From: Nyssa sinensis
Lineage: Eukaryota > Streptophyta > Magnoliopsida > Cornales > Nyssaceae
Direction of reading: 5' to 3'
DNA length: 64,000 bases
Assembly (NCBI GenBank): GCA_008638375.1
Contig: CM018031.1
Location: forward strand, 15,556,415 to 15,620,414
Shown piece after piece: positions 36,362 through 48,339 of this stretch. The notes under the pieces were generated by a model. It did no database searches. It had not been told where the DNA came from and saw only the letters and a list, made by a program, of their open reading frames with translations. Position numbers and translations under genes: made by a program. Numbering within the stretch: position 1 is the first letter of the stretch; every line of letters begins with the position of its first letter.

Positions 36362-37218
36362 AATATTCTTTCTGATGCTACTATTTTTTTATTTTATTTT
36401 TTGAGAACTAACCGAAGATGAATTGATTTATTTTCTTTTATTCTAGGAATTTGGCAGATAATCAATTCAGTGGATCCATACCCACTTCACTATCAAAGAA
36501 TAACAACCTAAATTTAGTGTAAGCTAACTGGATTTTGATTTTGGAAATTTTAGTTTTGTCAAGACCACTGAACTTTTCGATCTTCTATAATTAGATTTTA
36601 ATTTGATAAAATATTTCATTTTCCTTGTTTCCATAGGGTAACTGGCAATCCAGATTTGTGCACATCGGGCAAGTCATGTCAGACAACTGACACACCGACT
36701 TCATCCGGGTATGCCGGCAGCGGCAAGAAGAAGAGCAATAACTTACCAGCAATACTTGGTGCTACAATTCCATCTTTCCTTGTTTTCTGGGCTATTGTGG
36801 GAGTCTTGGCCATATTGCACCATAAGAGAAGAACAGCAGCTGTGGCTGCCATGAGTGCAGGTCAGTGAGCAACGTTAAGCTATAACTTTTGTCTTTAACG
36901 AAGAAGAAATGGACCATGCTGCAGTTTATACCTTTGCCACTGCATGTATATATATATATATATATATAATGTATTTGTTATACTGTTTTGATTTTATTTC
37001 TGAATTCTTTTGGCATATGTCTTCATGTTTTTGTAGGACCAAATAGACCTACTGGCGCTCCACAAGGAACTGGGATCAACATGCAGATGGCAGGAAAAAT
37101 TGGACAAGCTGTCATCCATGAGTTCAAGGTGAACATGGAGGAGCAAGTTAATGAGGAGCTTGCGGATCAAATTAATCAGCAGGCGCAAGATGCCGGATAC
37201 AATGACAGCAACACTTAA
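33037..37218 (+). CDS. Malectin-like/LRR receptor-like protein without kinase (one frame break)
   Basis: Coding segments by GT-AG sites and reading frame: 33037-33097, 33199-33715, 34652-34817, 34853-35141, 35378-35510, 35618-35686, 36242-36313, 36447-36518, 36637-36860, 37037-37218; about 594 aa. Order: signal peptide (1-19, ends SADVS), malectin-like domain (about 22-345) with IDCGS near its start and YINMYFSEV late, GDPC motif (SGDPCLPAPYSWDW, about 360-375), short LRRs split by phase-2 introns inside Leu/Val codons (typical of plant LRR genes), CxxxxxxC after the LRRs, transmembrane helix (about 496-520), and a 70-residue tail without a kinase. This is the layout of plant MLD-LRR proteins (compare SYMRK ectodomain and kinase-less 'di-glucose binding/LRR' proteins); a carbohydrate- or wall-sensing role is inference. 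The gap 34818-34852 is only 35 nt and not a multiple of three, so either a very short intron or a frameshift. Poly(A) signal AATAAA at 37363-37368. Confidence 0.82.
34265..34485 (+). repeat. AT-rich dispersed repeat family, copy 5, in intron 2
   Basis: Begins near 'ggactgaggggtaatggctc', passes (TA)n and poly-A blocks, and ends near 'tgtggtctagatttgtcact'. It lies wholly within the 33716-34651 intron of the malectin-like/LRR gene. Confidence 0.5.
35735..36170. mobile_element. MITE-like element in intron 6 of the malectin-like/LRR gene
   Basis: Left 'ggataaattacaatgaaatt' and right 'gtgagtataatttaccctca' are inverted versions of each other in outline, and the right half matches the 25785-25880 and 26290-26370 blocks. 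It fills most of the intron 35687-36241. Ends are approximate. Confidence 0.45.
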
Positions 37219-37362
37219 TCTAAAGATAAAACTGTGAAAGTGAAAGTTATGGGAATTCTCTTAGCTAGATGTTTTTGCAATTCTCTTAGTCTCTTGTAAT
37301 TCTCTTTATGCAAGTGAAAGTTGTGTGTGTGAATTTGTCAATATTTTCTACCATTTTTTAAC

Positions 37363-37368
37363 AATAAA
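37363..37368 (+). terminator. Poly(A) signal of the malectin-like/LRR gene
   Basis: AATAAA lies 145 bp after the stop codon. Four of its bases overlap the left TSD (TAAAG, 37365-37369) of the solo LTR, so the LTR was inserted into the signal region. Confidence 0.5.
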
Positions 37369-37369
37369 G

Positions 37370-38540
37370 TGTTGATAAGTATTTATAAAATCCATTTTAT
37401 TTTAGTAATGGAATAATTAGAAAAAATTCAGAACTTGTTTTATGTATTCTTTAAATACAAAATCTATTTTCTATATTTTGTGAATACAAAATTTGAATTT
37501 GTAAATAACATAAATTAATTTTGTTTTAAGGTTTTAAAACTGAATTAATTCCAGAATTAAAAACCAAAAACAGATTACTGTTTAGAAATAGTATACAAAA
37601 TTCACCAAAAGGAAAAAACAGAAATAAAAGAAACTTACAAGTTTCTGAATAAAAAAGATGGAACAGATTAAGTCTAGTGTTTGACGCTATCCCCTTAAGA
37701 CAGATTACGCCCTCATACTTGGTGCTTTCGATTTAAATGGACGTCTACCTCTCAAGGTAAAGTGGTCTCACACAGAGAAGAAGCACTGCTCTGTGTACAG
37801 TGAACCAGACTTATATTTAAGAACTCTCTCAAACTGGATATATGAATGCATAAAAAATGTAACAATTCAATGCAGGAATGTAGGTACGTCGGTGGTGTTT
37901 ATATAGAGTATTCGTGTCTATTTGGTACAGATACGAAAGCTTACAGTCGCAACTGTTTAACGAACAGTCATAAGGAAGAAGACGATTCAGTCAAAATTTA
38001 AACCAAAGGTTTAATCGCAAAACGACGTCGTATTAGATTTAAACCAAAACCAAACTCAATCGTTTTGGACTGTTTCTAATAGTAATAGAGACGACAGTGT
38101 TTTGAAAAATTATTTAAATGAATTTTTCTCAAAAAAATATATACATAGCGGGCCAAGGCTCAAACTCGAACCCCGGTGTGGGGGTGGGGCGACAATGCAC
38201 ACGTGTGGTGAACCAAGCATGTGTTAGGTCCTTCCCCTTCTACAAAACTTGACTGCAACGTAATTATCCACATACTTTTTAAAAGTCTTGTATCCATCCC
38301 ATATGGGACACAAGCATTTCACAAGTTTCAAGCTATTATTACCATTTCTAAGTGTGATATTTGAAGGCAATTTTTCATTCACTCTTTAATGATTTTTAGC
38401 AATCCAATACATGATCTTAATCTCCTTATAAAGAAGAACACATTTTCATATGGACCCACAAAAATTAATGTGTAGGACCCACTTTAATTTTAACTCAAAG
38501 ATAACTAATTATTATACTCAAAAATCCACTTTTCCTAACA
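37370..38540 (-). mobile_element. Solo Copia LTR, 1171 bp
   Basis: Bounded by the 5-bp duplication TAAAG at 37365-37369 and 38541-38545. Plus-strand edges are TGTTGATAAG and TTTTCCTAACA, so the LTR reads TGTTAGGAAA...CAACA on the minus strand. In reverse complement it aligns with the 3' LTR at 45278-46439: 'gtcccata(t/c)', 'acaagtttcaagct', 'gtatatattttttt', 'ttgtcttaagg' and 'aacgtcagac'-like blocks keep the same order, and the lengths are nearly equal (1171 and 1162). No internal domain adjoins it. It formed by LTR-LTR recombination after insertion. Confidence 0.88.
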
Positions 38541-38545
38541 TAAAG

Positions 38546-40429
38546 GAAAAATAATTTGTGAGATTACTTTTTTTTATTAAAATTGTTTGTTTTTTGTGGC
38601 ATCCATCTCGCATGAGTACAATATTCAACATGGACTTATAAAGACATGCATACTTGTGAGGATTTAATATCTCAATTTGTCATTTTGGCTAATTTTGATT
38701 CCAAGACATTGTTCTACATAAGTGTGTCGATGATAAGTTATTATTACATCCATATTCGAGTTTCAATGCAGTTGAAGACTAAAAATTTCTAAACTTTAAT
38801 GAATCTATAGATCTTTTTGTATTAAGGAATGATAAGTAGACCTAAATAAGTTATTAAGTTAGTTAAGCACACAATTCATGAGTTCATGTGTTTGTATTTA
38901 TATATATACTTCACATGAGTTTGGTTGTCTGAATGACTCACCTTTTGTTGCGATAACGCGTAAATTATTTTTATTACATCTGAACTGTTTAAAGTGTGCT
39001 TGGAGGCGTTTGCAACTATTTTGTGCACGAATTTTGATGAAATATTTATTTTTGTTAGAAAATTATTGGCAACATTCATGCACAGAGCTACATCATTGGA
39101 CAAAAAGTTGATTTTTTACAAAAAAATTATAACCCTAAAATCTTCGTCCAACCCAATTTTTATACCTTATTTTTCTTATTTTTATCCAAATTTTAGCTTA
39201 TTCACAAAAATTTTGGTTCAACCTAATCTTTACTTGTCATTTGTCTCATTTTTCACTCTAAAATTATGATCCAATCCAAGTTTTCTCCAAAAAAAAAAAA
39301 AAATTTATAACCTCCTCTAAGTTTTTTTTATTCCTGATTCTACCCTGGTATATAATGTTATAGATATCAAAAACACCCCATAGATCAAATTTATGTTCAA
39401 AAATTAGTAATCCAAATAGAATATCTTCATCATTTAGATACTATCAATCTCTATTGGTGATGCCCACCACTAGTATGGTGTTGACTGACTCAGCTCATCC
39501 AAAGTCAACTCATCATTCCTTCGCATATTATCAATTGTTTCTTTGTATTATTATTGCTGCTTCATACCTTAACCTAGCTGGCACAATTTTTTTAAGTCAT
39601 CCGATTATGATCAAATTCAAGTTTTCTCCAAAAAAAAAAAAAAATTTATAACCTCCTCTAAGTTTTTTTTATTCCTGATTCTACCCTGGTATTATTTTAT
39701 TCCTGATTCTACCCTCTAAATTTATAATATTATTTTTTTTTATCACGTATCATCTCTACATAATTCTTTTATATAATGCAAGCGAAACACAATCAAAAGT
39801 ATCTAACTAAATAAAGAAAAAAAAATATTCATTTTTTAATCACTTTAAATCAATTTTTACTAGTACCAAATAGTCACTTTTAAATTATATTCATTCAAGT
39901 ACTACACTATTTATGTCATAATCATTTTTGTTTAATTGATCGTCCACATTCGCTTTTTCATAATATGAAAAAATGTCAAATTAACAGTTGGAGTGATGAT
40001 TAGATGCACTGAATCCTAAATACTTGAGCACTTGTATTAAGTAGAGGTGCATAAAATATTCAAAATCAGAGAATCAATCCAATTCCGATTTCAATGAGTT
40101 TGAGTTGGTTTAGGTTACACAACCAAAAATTTCGATTAAAAATTCAGATAATCTGATCCAACCAGAGAACCGAACCCCATATATATATATATATATATAT
40201 TTATCATCTCTTTTTGTTTTCAATTAATAAGAAATTCCATAAATATAACTATATAAATAGACATTTTTTTATTATCAATTTAATATTTGTTGTAATTTAA
40301 TTATTTACAAAATAATAGTATAGAATTTATGAAAAATTCTGCCAACATTTTCTGAGAGACACAAATCACTTTACATCAACCAATCTGTCACAGTCAGAGT
40401 TTATTTTGTTTTTGTACTAAGAATTTTTT
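38546..40429. other. Intergenic, repeats only
   Basis: A near-perfect direct repeat of about 78 bp (39275-39352 and 39617-39693) and a block at about 40037-40180 rich in 'aaccgaac'-like words that may be half of a split MITE. Short ORFs here carry no domains. Confidence 0.4.
39275..39693. repeat. Direct repeat of about 78 bp, 340 bp apart
   Basis: 'aagttttctcc', a 15-A run, 'tttataacctcctctaag' and 'attcctgattctaccctgg' recur almost unchanged at 39275-39352 and 39617-39693; the last block appears again at 39699. Confidence 0.85.
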
Positions 40430-40596
40430 CTAACAATATTATGTTCATTTAATCTTCTATTTTTTAAAGTTCTAATTCTAATTCTAGAATTTCTTATTTT
40501 TGAAACAAATTCTTTACTTTGTTTAATCTGTTTCATAAAATAGTTTTTGGTTCAAACCTATTTTGAAAAGTAAAAGCGACACTATTTTTTCTAACA
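40430..40596 (+). repeat. 5' LTR remnant of the Copia element
   Basis: 'ctaacaatattatgttcat' to 'ctattttttctaaca' aligns base by base in order with 46273-46439. The text after 40596 does not show a clean primer-binding site. Confidence 0.85.
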
Positions 40597-40766
40597 ATTT
40601 TAGAACTTTATCAGTTTTATATTCTGTATTATGCTAAAGAATTCCAGAATCTATTCTGGTTTTGTTACTTTAATTTCATACTCTAAAATTTGAGATTCTA
40701 TATTTTACTTATTGTTTTGTTAATATATAGATTTTAATTTGTGTATATTTTGTGCACTCAATTTAA

Positions 40767-41630
40767 ATGGCAACTAAAACAACCTCAACCCCTATTGCTG
40801 TTGTTGTGGTGCTTGCACTCGTTATAACGCCAGTTCCTCTAAACCATAATGAAAAGTTAGAGAAATCCAATGGGATTGATTTCAAGAGATGACAGCAAAA
40901 GATGCTATTTTATCTCATTACACTAAATTTGGCTCAGTTTCTCCATGGGAATGATCCTGCCCTGAATGCTAATGAAAGTGATAGGCAAGTTGTGGAGGCA
41001 TAAAAATATGCAGATTTCTTATGCCGGAATTACATCCTCAATGGACTAGACAATACATTATATATTGTGTATTGTACCATCAAGACTGTAAGAGAATTAT
41101 GGAATTCACTTGACAAGAAGTACCAGACGAAAAATGCTAGAATGAAGAAATTTGTTGTCGATTGATTCCAAGACTACAAGATGGTAGATTCCAAAATGGT
41201 GATAAGTCAAGTCCAAGACCTCCAAGTAATCCTGCATGAAATTCGTAATGAAGGAATGTCTTTAAGTGAATCTTTTCAAATGACTGCAATTATTAAAAAA
41301 TTTCCACCATCTTGGAAAGAATTCAAAAACTACTTGAAGCACAAACGCAAAGAGATGAAATTGGAAGATTTGCTTGTCAGACTAAAGATAGATGAAGACA
41401 ACTGTGCATCTGAAAAAAAAAAAAAAAAAAGCAGGGAAGGCCTTTATGGAATCAAAGGCCAATGTTGTGGAACAAGCGTATAAATACAACAACAAAAGTG
41501 AAAGCATTCTGGTGATAGTCCAAAACAAGGTCCTAAACACAGTGCCAACATGAAATTCATGGGCAAGTGTTTTATATGTGACAAATCATGCCGTCGTGCA
41601 AAGGACTACTGCAAGCACAAGGACTAAGGA
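40767..41630 (+). pseudogene. Copia gag, broken
   Basis: From the ATG at 40767 the frame reads a gag-like N-terminus, then FLCRNYILNGLDNTLY, a TVRELWNSLDKKYQT block, MVISQVQDLQVILHEI and FKNYLKHKRKEMKLEDL (UBN2-type Copia gag). Stops interrupt it near 40890, 41001 and 41161. A poly-A run (about 41411-41429) is followed by a zinc-knuckle remnant, KCFICDKSCRR, whose later ligands are degraded. The longest open piece is 41181-41483. It is not functional. Confidence 0.8.
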
Positions 41631-41969
41631 AATTTTAGCAAAAACATATTCAAGCCAATGTGACTGAAGTGGACAGTTTTCTGATGATGTGTTGGACACG
41701 AACCTGCTCAACAGTGGTTTCTTAAATGAATCTGATTGGCAGCAATACCAAAGAAAAGTGGGTGGATGCAAGAGCTACTCGTCATGTTTTCTCAGACAAG
41801 AAATTGTTCTCATCTTATCATAACATAGATAATAGAGAACAAGCTCTTCATGGGAAACTCCTCTTGTTCCAAGGTTAAAGGTCAAAGAAATGTGGTATTG
41901 AAGATGACTTCGAGAAATGAATTTACTCTCAATGATGTGTTACATGTGTCAAATATTTAAAAGAATCTA

Positions 41970-42700
41970 GTGTCTAGATCATTATTGAGTAAAAAGGGTT
42001 TCAAATTAGTCTTTGTATCTAACAAATTTGTCCTTACAAAAAATGAGATGTATGTGGGGAAGGGATATATGAGCAATGAGCTCTTTAAGATGAATATAAT
42101 GAAAATTATACCTCATATTAAGAATAATAATAAGCACGTATCTTCTGTTTATATACTTGAATCTTCTAATATATGGCATGGTAGATTAAGACATGATAAT
42201 TATGATTCAATACATAAACTAATTAATAAGGATTGTTTACCTAAATTTGAAATTGATCCTAATTACAAATGTGAAACTTGTGTGACAACAAAACTTACAA
42301 GAACTTCTTTTCAATCAATTGAAAGAAGTATTGAACCTCTAAAATTGATACATTTTGATATTTGTGATTTAAAATTTGTACAAACTAGAAGTAGTAAGAA
42401 ATATCTTCTTACCTTTGTTGATGATTACACAAGATATTGTTATGTTTACTTGTTGAGGAGTAAAAATGAGGCTTTAAAAATGTTTATACATTACAAGATT
42501 GAGGTTGAGAATCAACTTGATAAAAAGATCAAGGTGTTAAGAAATGATAGAGGTGGTGACTACGAGTCACCTTTTGGTGAGTTTTATTCACAACATAAAT
42601 AATTGTACCTTATTCACCTCAACAAAATGGTGTTACTGAATGAAAAACTAGAAATTTAAAAGAAATGATTAATGATTTGTTATTAAGTTCTAGATATTAT
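41970..42700 (+). pseudogene. Copia pre-integrase and integrase, broken
   Basis: The open piece 41970-42602 holds the zinc-binding HHCC pattern (IWHGRLRH then CETC), the first catalytic Asp region (HFDICDLK), VDDYTRYCYVYLL, and the second Asp region (LRNDRGGDYES). A stop follows, then the NGVTE text with the third acidic residue and another stop at about 42641. It is an inactive remnant. Confidence 0.85.
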
Positions 42701-43299
42701 AAAATTTTTAAGGGGAAGCAATTATTTCCACAAATTACATTCTTAACCAAATACCTCAGAAGAAAATCAATAAATCTCTTTTTGAGTTGTGGAAAGGTCG
42801 AAGGCCTACTTACAAATACTTAAAAGTGTGGGGGTGTGTGGCAAAATTGGAGGTTTCAACATCTAAAAATGTTAAAATAGGACCGAAAATATTTGATTGT
42901 GTTTGCTTGGGGTATGCTTATAATTGTAAGTGCATATCAATTTCTGATTCATAAATCTGAAATTTCCAATATGCTTGTTAATAGTATTATTGAGTCAAGG
43001 AATGCATCATTCTTTGAACATGTATTTCTTTACAAATCCACACAAGAATTGAATTCAAATAAAAGAACTCATGGCACTACAAAATGCAGTAGTTAAGATC
43101 ACTAAGATAATGATGAACATAGATGTAGCAAACGGGCTTAAACATCAAAATCTTTTGGTTCAAGTTTTTTAACTTATTTGTTAAAAGATGAGCCTCAAAG
43201 GTTTAAGGAAGTAATGTTCTATCCTGAAGCACATATTGGAAAGAGGATGATAAACAACGAAGTATAATTCATTTTGTAAAATCATACATGAGGACTAGT

Positions 43300-43880
43300 G
43301 TATCTTTCATCTGGTTCTAAACCTCTTGGGTATAAATGAATATTTGAGAAGAAAATGAAAACATGTGGATCTATTAATAAGTACAAGGCTAGGCTTTTTA
43401 TAAAGGGATACAAGTAAAGGAAGACTTGGACTATTTTGATACATATTCACCTGTTACAAGAACATCATCCATTCAAATAGCAACAAGTATTGTAGTCATA
43501 TACAATCTTGAGATGCATCAAATAGATGTCAATGCAGCTTTTTTAAATGGTGAATTTGATGAAAAAATATATATGGAACAACGATAAAGATTTATTGTTT
43601 CAGGTCAAGAAAAAAAAGTATGTTGAGTTGTTAAATCTCTTTATGGATTAAAACAAGTACCAAAATAGTTTCATGAGAAATTTGACAATGTAGTGATGTC
43701 AAATGGGTTCAAGATCAACTAATGTGACAAGTATGTACATGTCAAGGACACAAAAAATTGATATGCTCATTTTGAATAGTAATAATAAAGTCATTAAAGT
43801 AACCAAGAAAATGTTGAATAACAAGTTTGACACTGAAAGATTTAGGTATTGATGATGTCATACTAGGGATTACAATCACT
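43300..43880 (+). pseudogene. Copia reverse transcriptase, broken
   Basis: Recognisable blocks are YFDTYSPVTRTSSIQ, MHQIDVNAAFLNGEFDEKIYM and VKSLYGLKQVPK, separated by stops. Where the YVDD catalytic motif should be (about 43760-43775) only a DMLIL remainder is left, implying a deletion. Confidence 0.8.
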
Positions 43881-44229
43881 AGAATATCAGAATGGATTAG
43901 TATTATCTCAATCTCATTACATTGAGATAATAGTAAAGAAATTTAATCAATATGATAGAAATTCAACAAGAACACCTGTAGATGTAAATCTACACTTATC
44001 CAAAAATAATGGCAAAAACATATCCCAACTAGAGTATGCACACATCATTGGCATTCTTATATATGTGACGAATTGTAAACATTTAGACAAAACATATGTT
44101 GTCATTAAATTAAGTAGACACACAAGTAATCCAGGTCCAAACTACTAGAAGATAATAGTTAGGGTTTTGAAGTATTTGAAATACACCTAAAATTATGAAT
44201 TTTCCTACTCAAGATATCCAGTAGTACTT

Positions 44230-44727
44230 AAAGGATACTATGATGCAAACTGGATATTTGATACCAAAGACTTTAAATCCACAAGTGGCTATTTTTTTAC
44301 ACTTGGTGGTGGAGTGGTATCATGAAAATCTTCCAATCAAACGAGTATTGCTAGATCCACGACGAAATCTAAGTTTATTGCACTAGATAAAGCTGGTGAA
44401 GAAGCTAAATGGCTTCATTATTTCCTAGAAGATATTCTAATGTGGTCAAAACATGTGCCCGCTAGTTGTATTCATTGTGATAGTCAATCAACAATTGAAA
44501 GGGCACATAATGACATGTATAATGGTAAGTCTCAACATATTCGTCGAAGACATAATCCCGTTAAACAACTACTCTCTAATGATTTTATGACCATTGAATA
44601 TACAAGGTTAAAATATAACATTGTGGATCAGTTAACCAAGTTTTTGATTAGAGAGCAATTAAATAGTTCATCAAGGGGGAATGGGTTAAAAACCTATGCA
44701 TTAAGAGTCTTCAGAATGGCAACCTAA
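44230..44727 (+). pseudogene. Copia RNase H, broken
   Basis: Reads [17 protein letters not shown], then a region with EAKWLHYF, then an open piece 44440-44727 with CDSQSTIERAHN, YNGKSQHIRRRHN and VDQLTKFL. It marks the end of the polyprotein. One stop lies near 44324. Confidence 0.8.
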
Positions 44728-45277
44728 CCTAGCTAACCAGAGATCCCAAGATCTAAGTTTAAAGGGACAACCGAATTGTGTGTGACTCAATGAGATCACT
44801 ATAAAGATAAGATTTCCTACTCATTTCTATGATAAGAATAATGATGCATGCAGTCTTGGACATGATAACCTATATTTTTAATGATTCTTATATCTTATTG
44901 AACACAAGTGGGGTATAACAGGGTACTCTTAATAAGAATTACCAATGTAAGTGTGAACTGGGCCAGTTCAATGAGAATGATAAGGCTAAATTTTTTAAGA
45001 GCACTCATGAAACCAAGTATTTTTCAGGGCCAAAATGAACATAATCGTGAGAAAGATTTTGTGTGAATGTTATTTTCTTTAGTTACATAAATAGTTGGAC
45101 AGTTCAAGACATCATGTTTATCGATCAACCAGTAACTCCTAATAATATTTCACAAGGGAAGGTTCAAGGCCACAAGCGACTTTTCTCTATATAGGAAATT
45201 CCCAAATGAATTCTCTTAGTGTTTGCATATCATTTGCTTTGTTTTTAGTCAATTTCATTCATTTGGGGTTTTTTGTG

Positions 45278-46439
45278 TGTGTGGAGAAAATGGGTATTAA
45301 AGCATATTTTTGGGCCAACTTTGAGCTAATAGAAAGTGGTCCCCACACATTATTTGATGGGGGTTCATATGAAAACGTATTCTACTCCATGAGTGGATTA
45401 CGAACATATATTGAGTTACTTAAAACTATTATGTAGTGCAATGAGAAATTGACTCCAAATATCACCACTTAAAAATGGTAACAAAGCTTGAAGCTTGTGA
45501 AAAACTAGTGAAAATATGTCCCACATAGGTTAGGCACAAAACTTTTAAATAGTATATACCTTGAAGGAGGGTTTGGGCCCCTAAGGGGCACACAAGTTTT
45601 GTGAATAGGAAAGAACCATGATGAGTTCACCACACTCGTTGCCTCTGCCCTACCTTGCCCCGCATCGAACTGAACCAAACTGGGCCGGGCTAGGTTTGGG
45701 TTCGGACTGCTGTGTGTATATATTTTTTTAAAAAAATTATTTAACATTTTTATTTAAATTTTCAAATCTAAAAATGTTGTCGTAATTGTTACCAATTTAA
45801 TTAAATTCCATTTTGTGATCATGATTTGAATGTATGGTTGTTTTCACCAAAGAATTGTATTTGTTCATCAAATGTTGTGACTTTTAACCAAGGAAAAAAG
45901 TTTCTGTTGCCTTTGTGTTTGTACCAAACAAACATGAATATTCTATATAAACATCATCGCACTCATTGCATTATTCATTCAATTCATACATTTAGTTGGT
46001 CAGTTTTGAAAGAGAGTTTTAATCATAAGTTTGGTTCACCAGGCACGTAGAATGTAGTGTTTTATATGTGTGTAGTAGATCATTATATCCTGGGAGACGA
46101 TCATCCAAGAAGCTCATAAGCATCACTACGAGGGGCATAAAATTGTCTTAAGGACTATAACGTCAGACTGCAAGCCTTGATCACTTATATATTTCGGTTC
46201 TGCATTACTGTAAGTCAAATTTTATTCAATTTTTTTATTTTCTTTTATAAACTGTAGTTATTATAATTCTGTCTAACAATATTATGTTCATCTAATCTTC
46301 TATTTTTAAAGTTTTAATTCTAATTCCAGAATTTCTGATTTTTCGAAACAAATTTTATACTTTGTTTAATCTATTTCATAAAATAGTTTTTGGGTCAAAC
46401 CTATTTTGAAAAGTAAAATTGATACTATTTTCCCCAACA
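45278..46439 (+). repeat. 3' LTR of the Copia element
   Basis: Starts near TGTGTGGAGAAAATG and ends TTTCCCCAACA (1162 bp). It has a TATA-like 'agtatatacc' near 45551 and aligns with the solo LTR 37370-38540 in reverse complement. Three short ORFs inside it (45206-45436, 45505-45747, 45826-46050) are LTR sequence and not genes. Confidence 0.8.
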
Positions 46440-48339
46440 AGCATAAGGTGTAATAATCGTAGCAGCAATTGATTCAAATCTCAATCAATGAATTGAATCT
46501 TTTGATTTACTCCTGTATGAACTTTAAATTCAATGATAACAGCCACATGCAAAGTATGTTAAAACAAGGAAACCTTCTAAAAAAATTTAGTTGTTGTATA
46601 AATTGTTACATAATAGCACTAAAAAAACCTAAACCGACTCAAACTGACCTGAGGATTGGGTTCGGCCGGGTCCAATAGTTCGTAGTTTCGATTTCGGTTC
46701 TTTTTTTTAACCGTATAAGGCTGGATCGATTTCAGTTCTACTATAATTCGACCCATGTACACCCCTAGATATTACGTATATCAATTCATGATTCATATAC
46801 ATTCAAGACAAAAAGGTTATTTTGATTTTCAACCAGTTTAATTTGATAATGATATGTCTTCATTACAAAAGGATTCTTGTAGAGCGAATATCTAATTTGG
46901 GGTCTCGATTTGGCTCGGCTTAAAGGTTTTTTGGTACACGTTTGGAGGAATTTTAGGTTTTAGAGAATTGATTACCAATTAATTGATTATTGGGAAATAA
47001 ATTTTAAAAAATAAAATCAATTTGTTATTTGAATGTGTAGTAAAAACTATGTTAAAGTGACTCAAATTGTGAATTTTTTTTATACCCTTCATATTTTATA
47101 TATTGAGTAATGTACAATTGGTGGGTTTGAGTAAAAGTTGTAAAAAGTCAAACTTATTTTGAGAAACAAGTTTTTTAACTTCTCCAAAACTCTGTTTTGC
47201 AACTAGTGTTCTAGATTGGTTTTGCTTGTAGATTTTGGTATGTGTAATGATTTTTCTTTGTTTAAACTGTGGGTAGAGAAATTTGGACATAAACTTATTT
47301 GTTTAAATTGGACAAAGAAATCTTGGACAGAGAATTTGTAGACAGTAATGTGCATAACAAAATTTCTTTGTTTAAAAAACATGATTTTTTGACATAATTT
47401 GATATCTAATATGAATTTTGTTTGATAAATCTCGATTTTTAGAATCTGAATATATATACATATATATATATATTAATAAAAAATGGATTTATATATTTTA
47501 AGTTATTTAATTTTGAAGTTCAAAAACAAAATAAATGATGACATAGTAATGTAGCTTTAACTCCCAACCGTTTCACCGTGTTTTTGTAAAGAAAGACATT
47601 CTTGTCAACAAATTACTTAGGGATCAACTTTTTGGATTAAAAAGTTTTGAGTTGAATTTTGTACTAATTAAACATTTCATAAAAGACCTATGATTGAATC
47701 CCTTCTAAAACTTATTGGTTTCAATCCTATACTATTAAAGAGACATACTCTCAACAAGAAACTATTAAATAACATTTTTATTACTATTAAAAACTATTAA
47801 ATAAAACCACCAAATATACTAATTTTTTTGCACCACAAGTTTGGTACAGAAGTCTTTTAATACCTACGAGGATACGTATAAAATAAATCGTACCTCAACA
47901 TTAATGTTTTAAAAATCAGATTAGGGTAATTCGTCATATCTTGGACTGATCTAAGTTTATGTTGGTTTAACCCTCAAAATCATTTAAGATAAAAAGTTAT
48001 TATATTTTAAAAAAATCATTATATTTGATCATTAAATTTTTGATTTAATTTATAGGTTTTCGATTCATAAAAATCATTCGACTTATTTGATAGAAAATAC
48101 TCCATGTTTGAAAAAGCTCAAATTTAGTTGTGCAAAATACAAATAAATTATTTTTAAATATTATAATGTTTGAATAAATATATTTTTTTGATAATATAAA
48201 AATAAATTTTTATCCTAAAATATAATTAAAAGTTGAAAAAAAGAGGTTGTTCTGTTTTTGTTTTTTAAAACCACGGCTAACTCTTTTTTGAGAATACCCA
48301 AACTGCCATAGGGCTAATTTCTTCATTTCTCAAAATTGA
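46440..48339. other. Intergenic, repeat fragments
   Basis: Holds a block with 'gggttcggccgggtcc' and 'tgtacacccctaga' (about 46620-46766), possibly the right half of a split hAT-like MITE, and a fragment (47290-47550) of the inverted-repeat element seen at 21.2-22.3 kb. No gene. Confidence 0.45.

Larger units (their letters stand above)
40430..46439 (+). mobile_element. Decayed Ty1/Copia retrotransposon, 5' LTR truncated
   Basis: Gene order gag, protease region, integrase, reverse transcriptase, RNase H marks it as Copia. The 3' LTR is 45278-46439. Only the last 167 bp of the 5' LTR remain (40430-40596), matching 46273-46439 over the same length. All coding parts carry stops and frameshifts, and the reverse transcriptase has lost its catalytic core. 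The 5' TSD cannot be read because the left end is gone. Confidence 0.88.

Noticed and set aside
45206..46050. Three short ORFs after the Copia RNase H
   Set aside because: They lie in or just before the 3' LTR and are not shared as open frames with the solo LTR copy.
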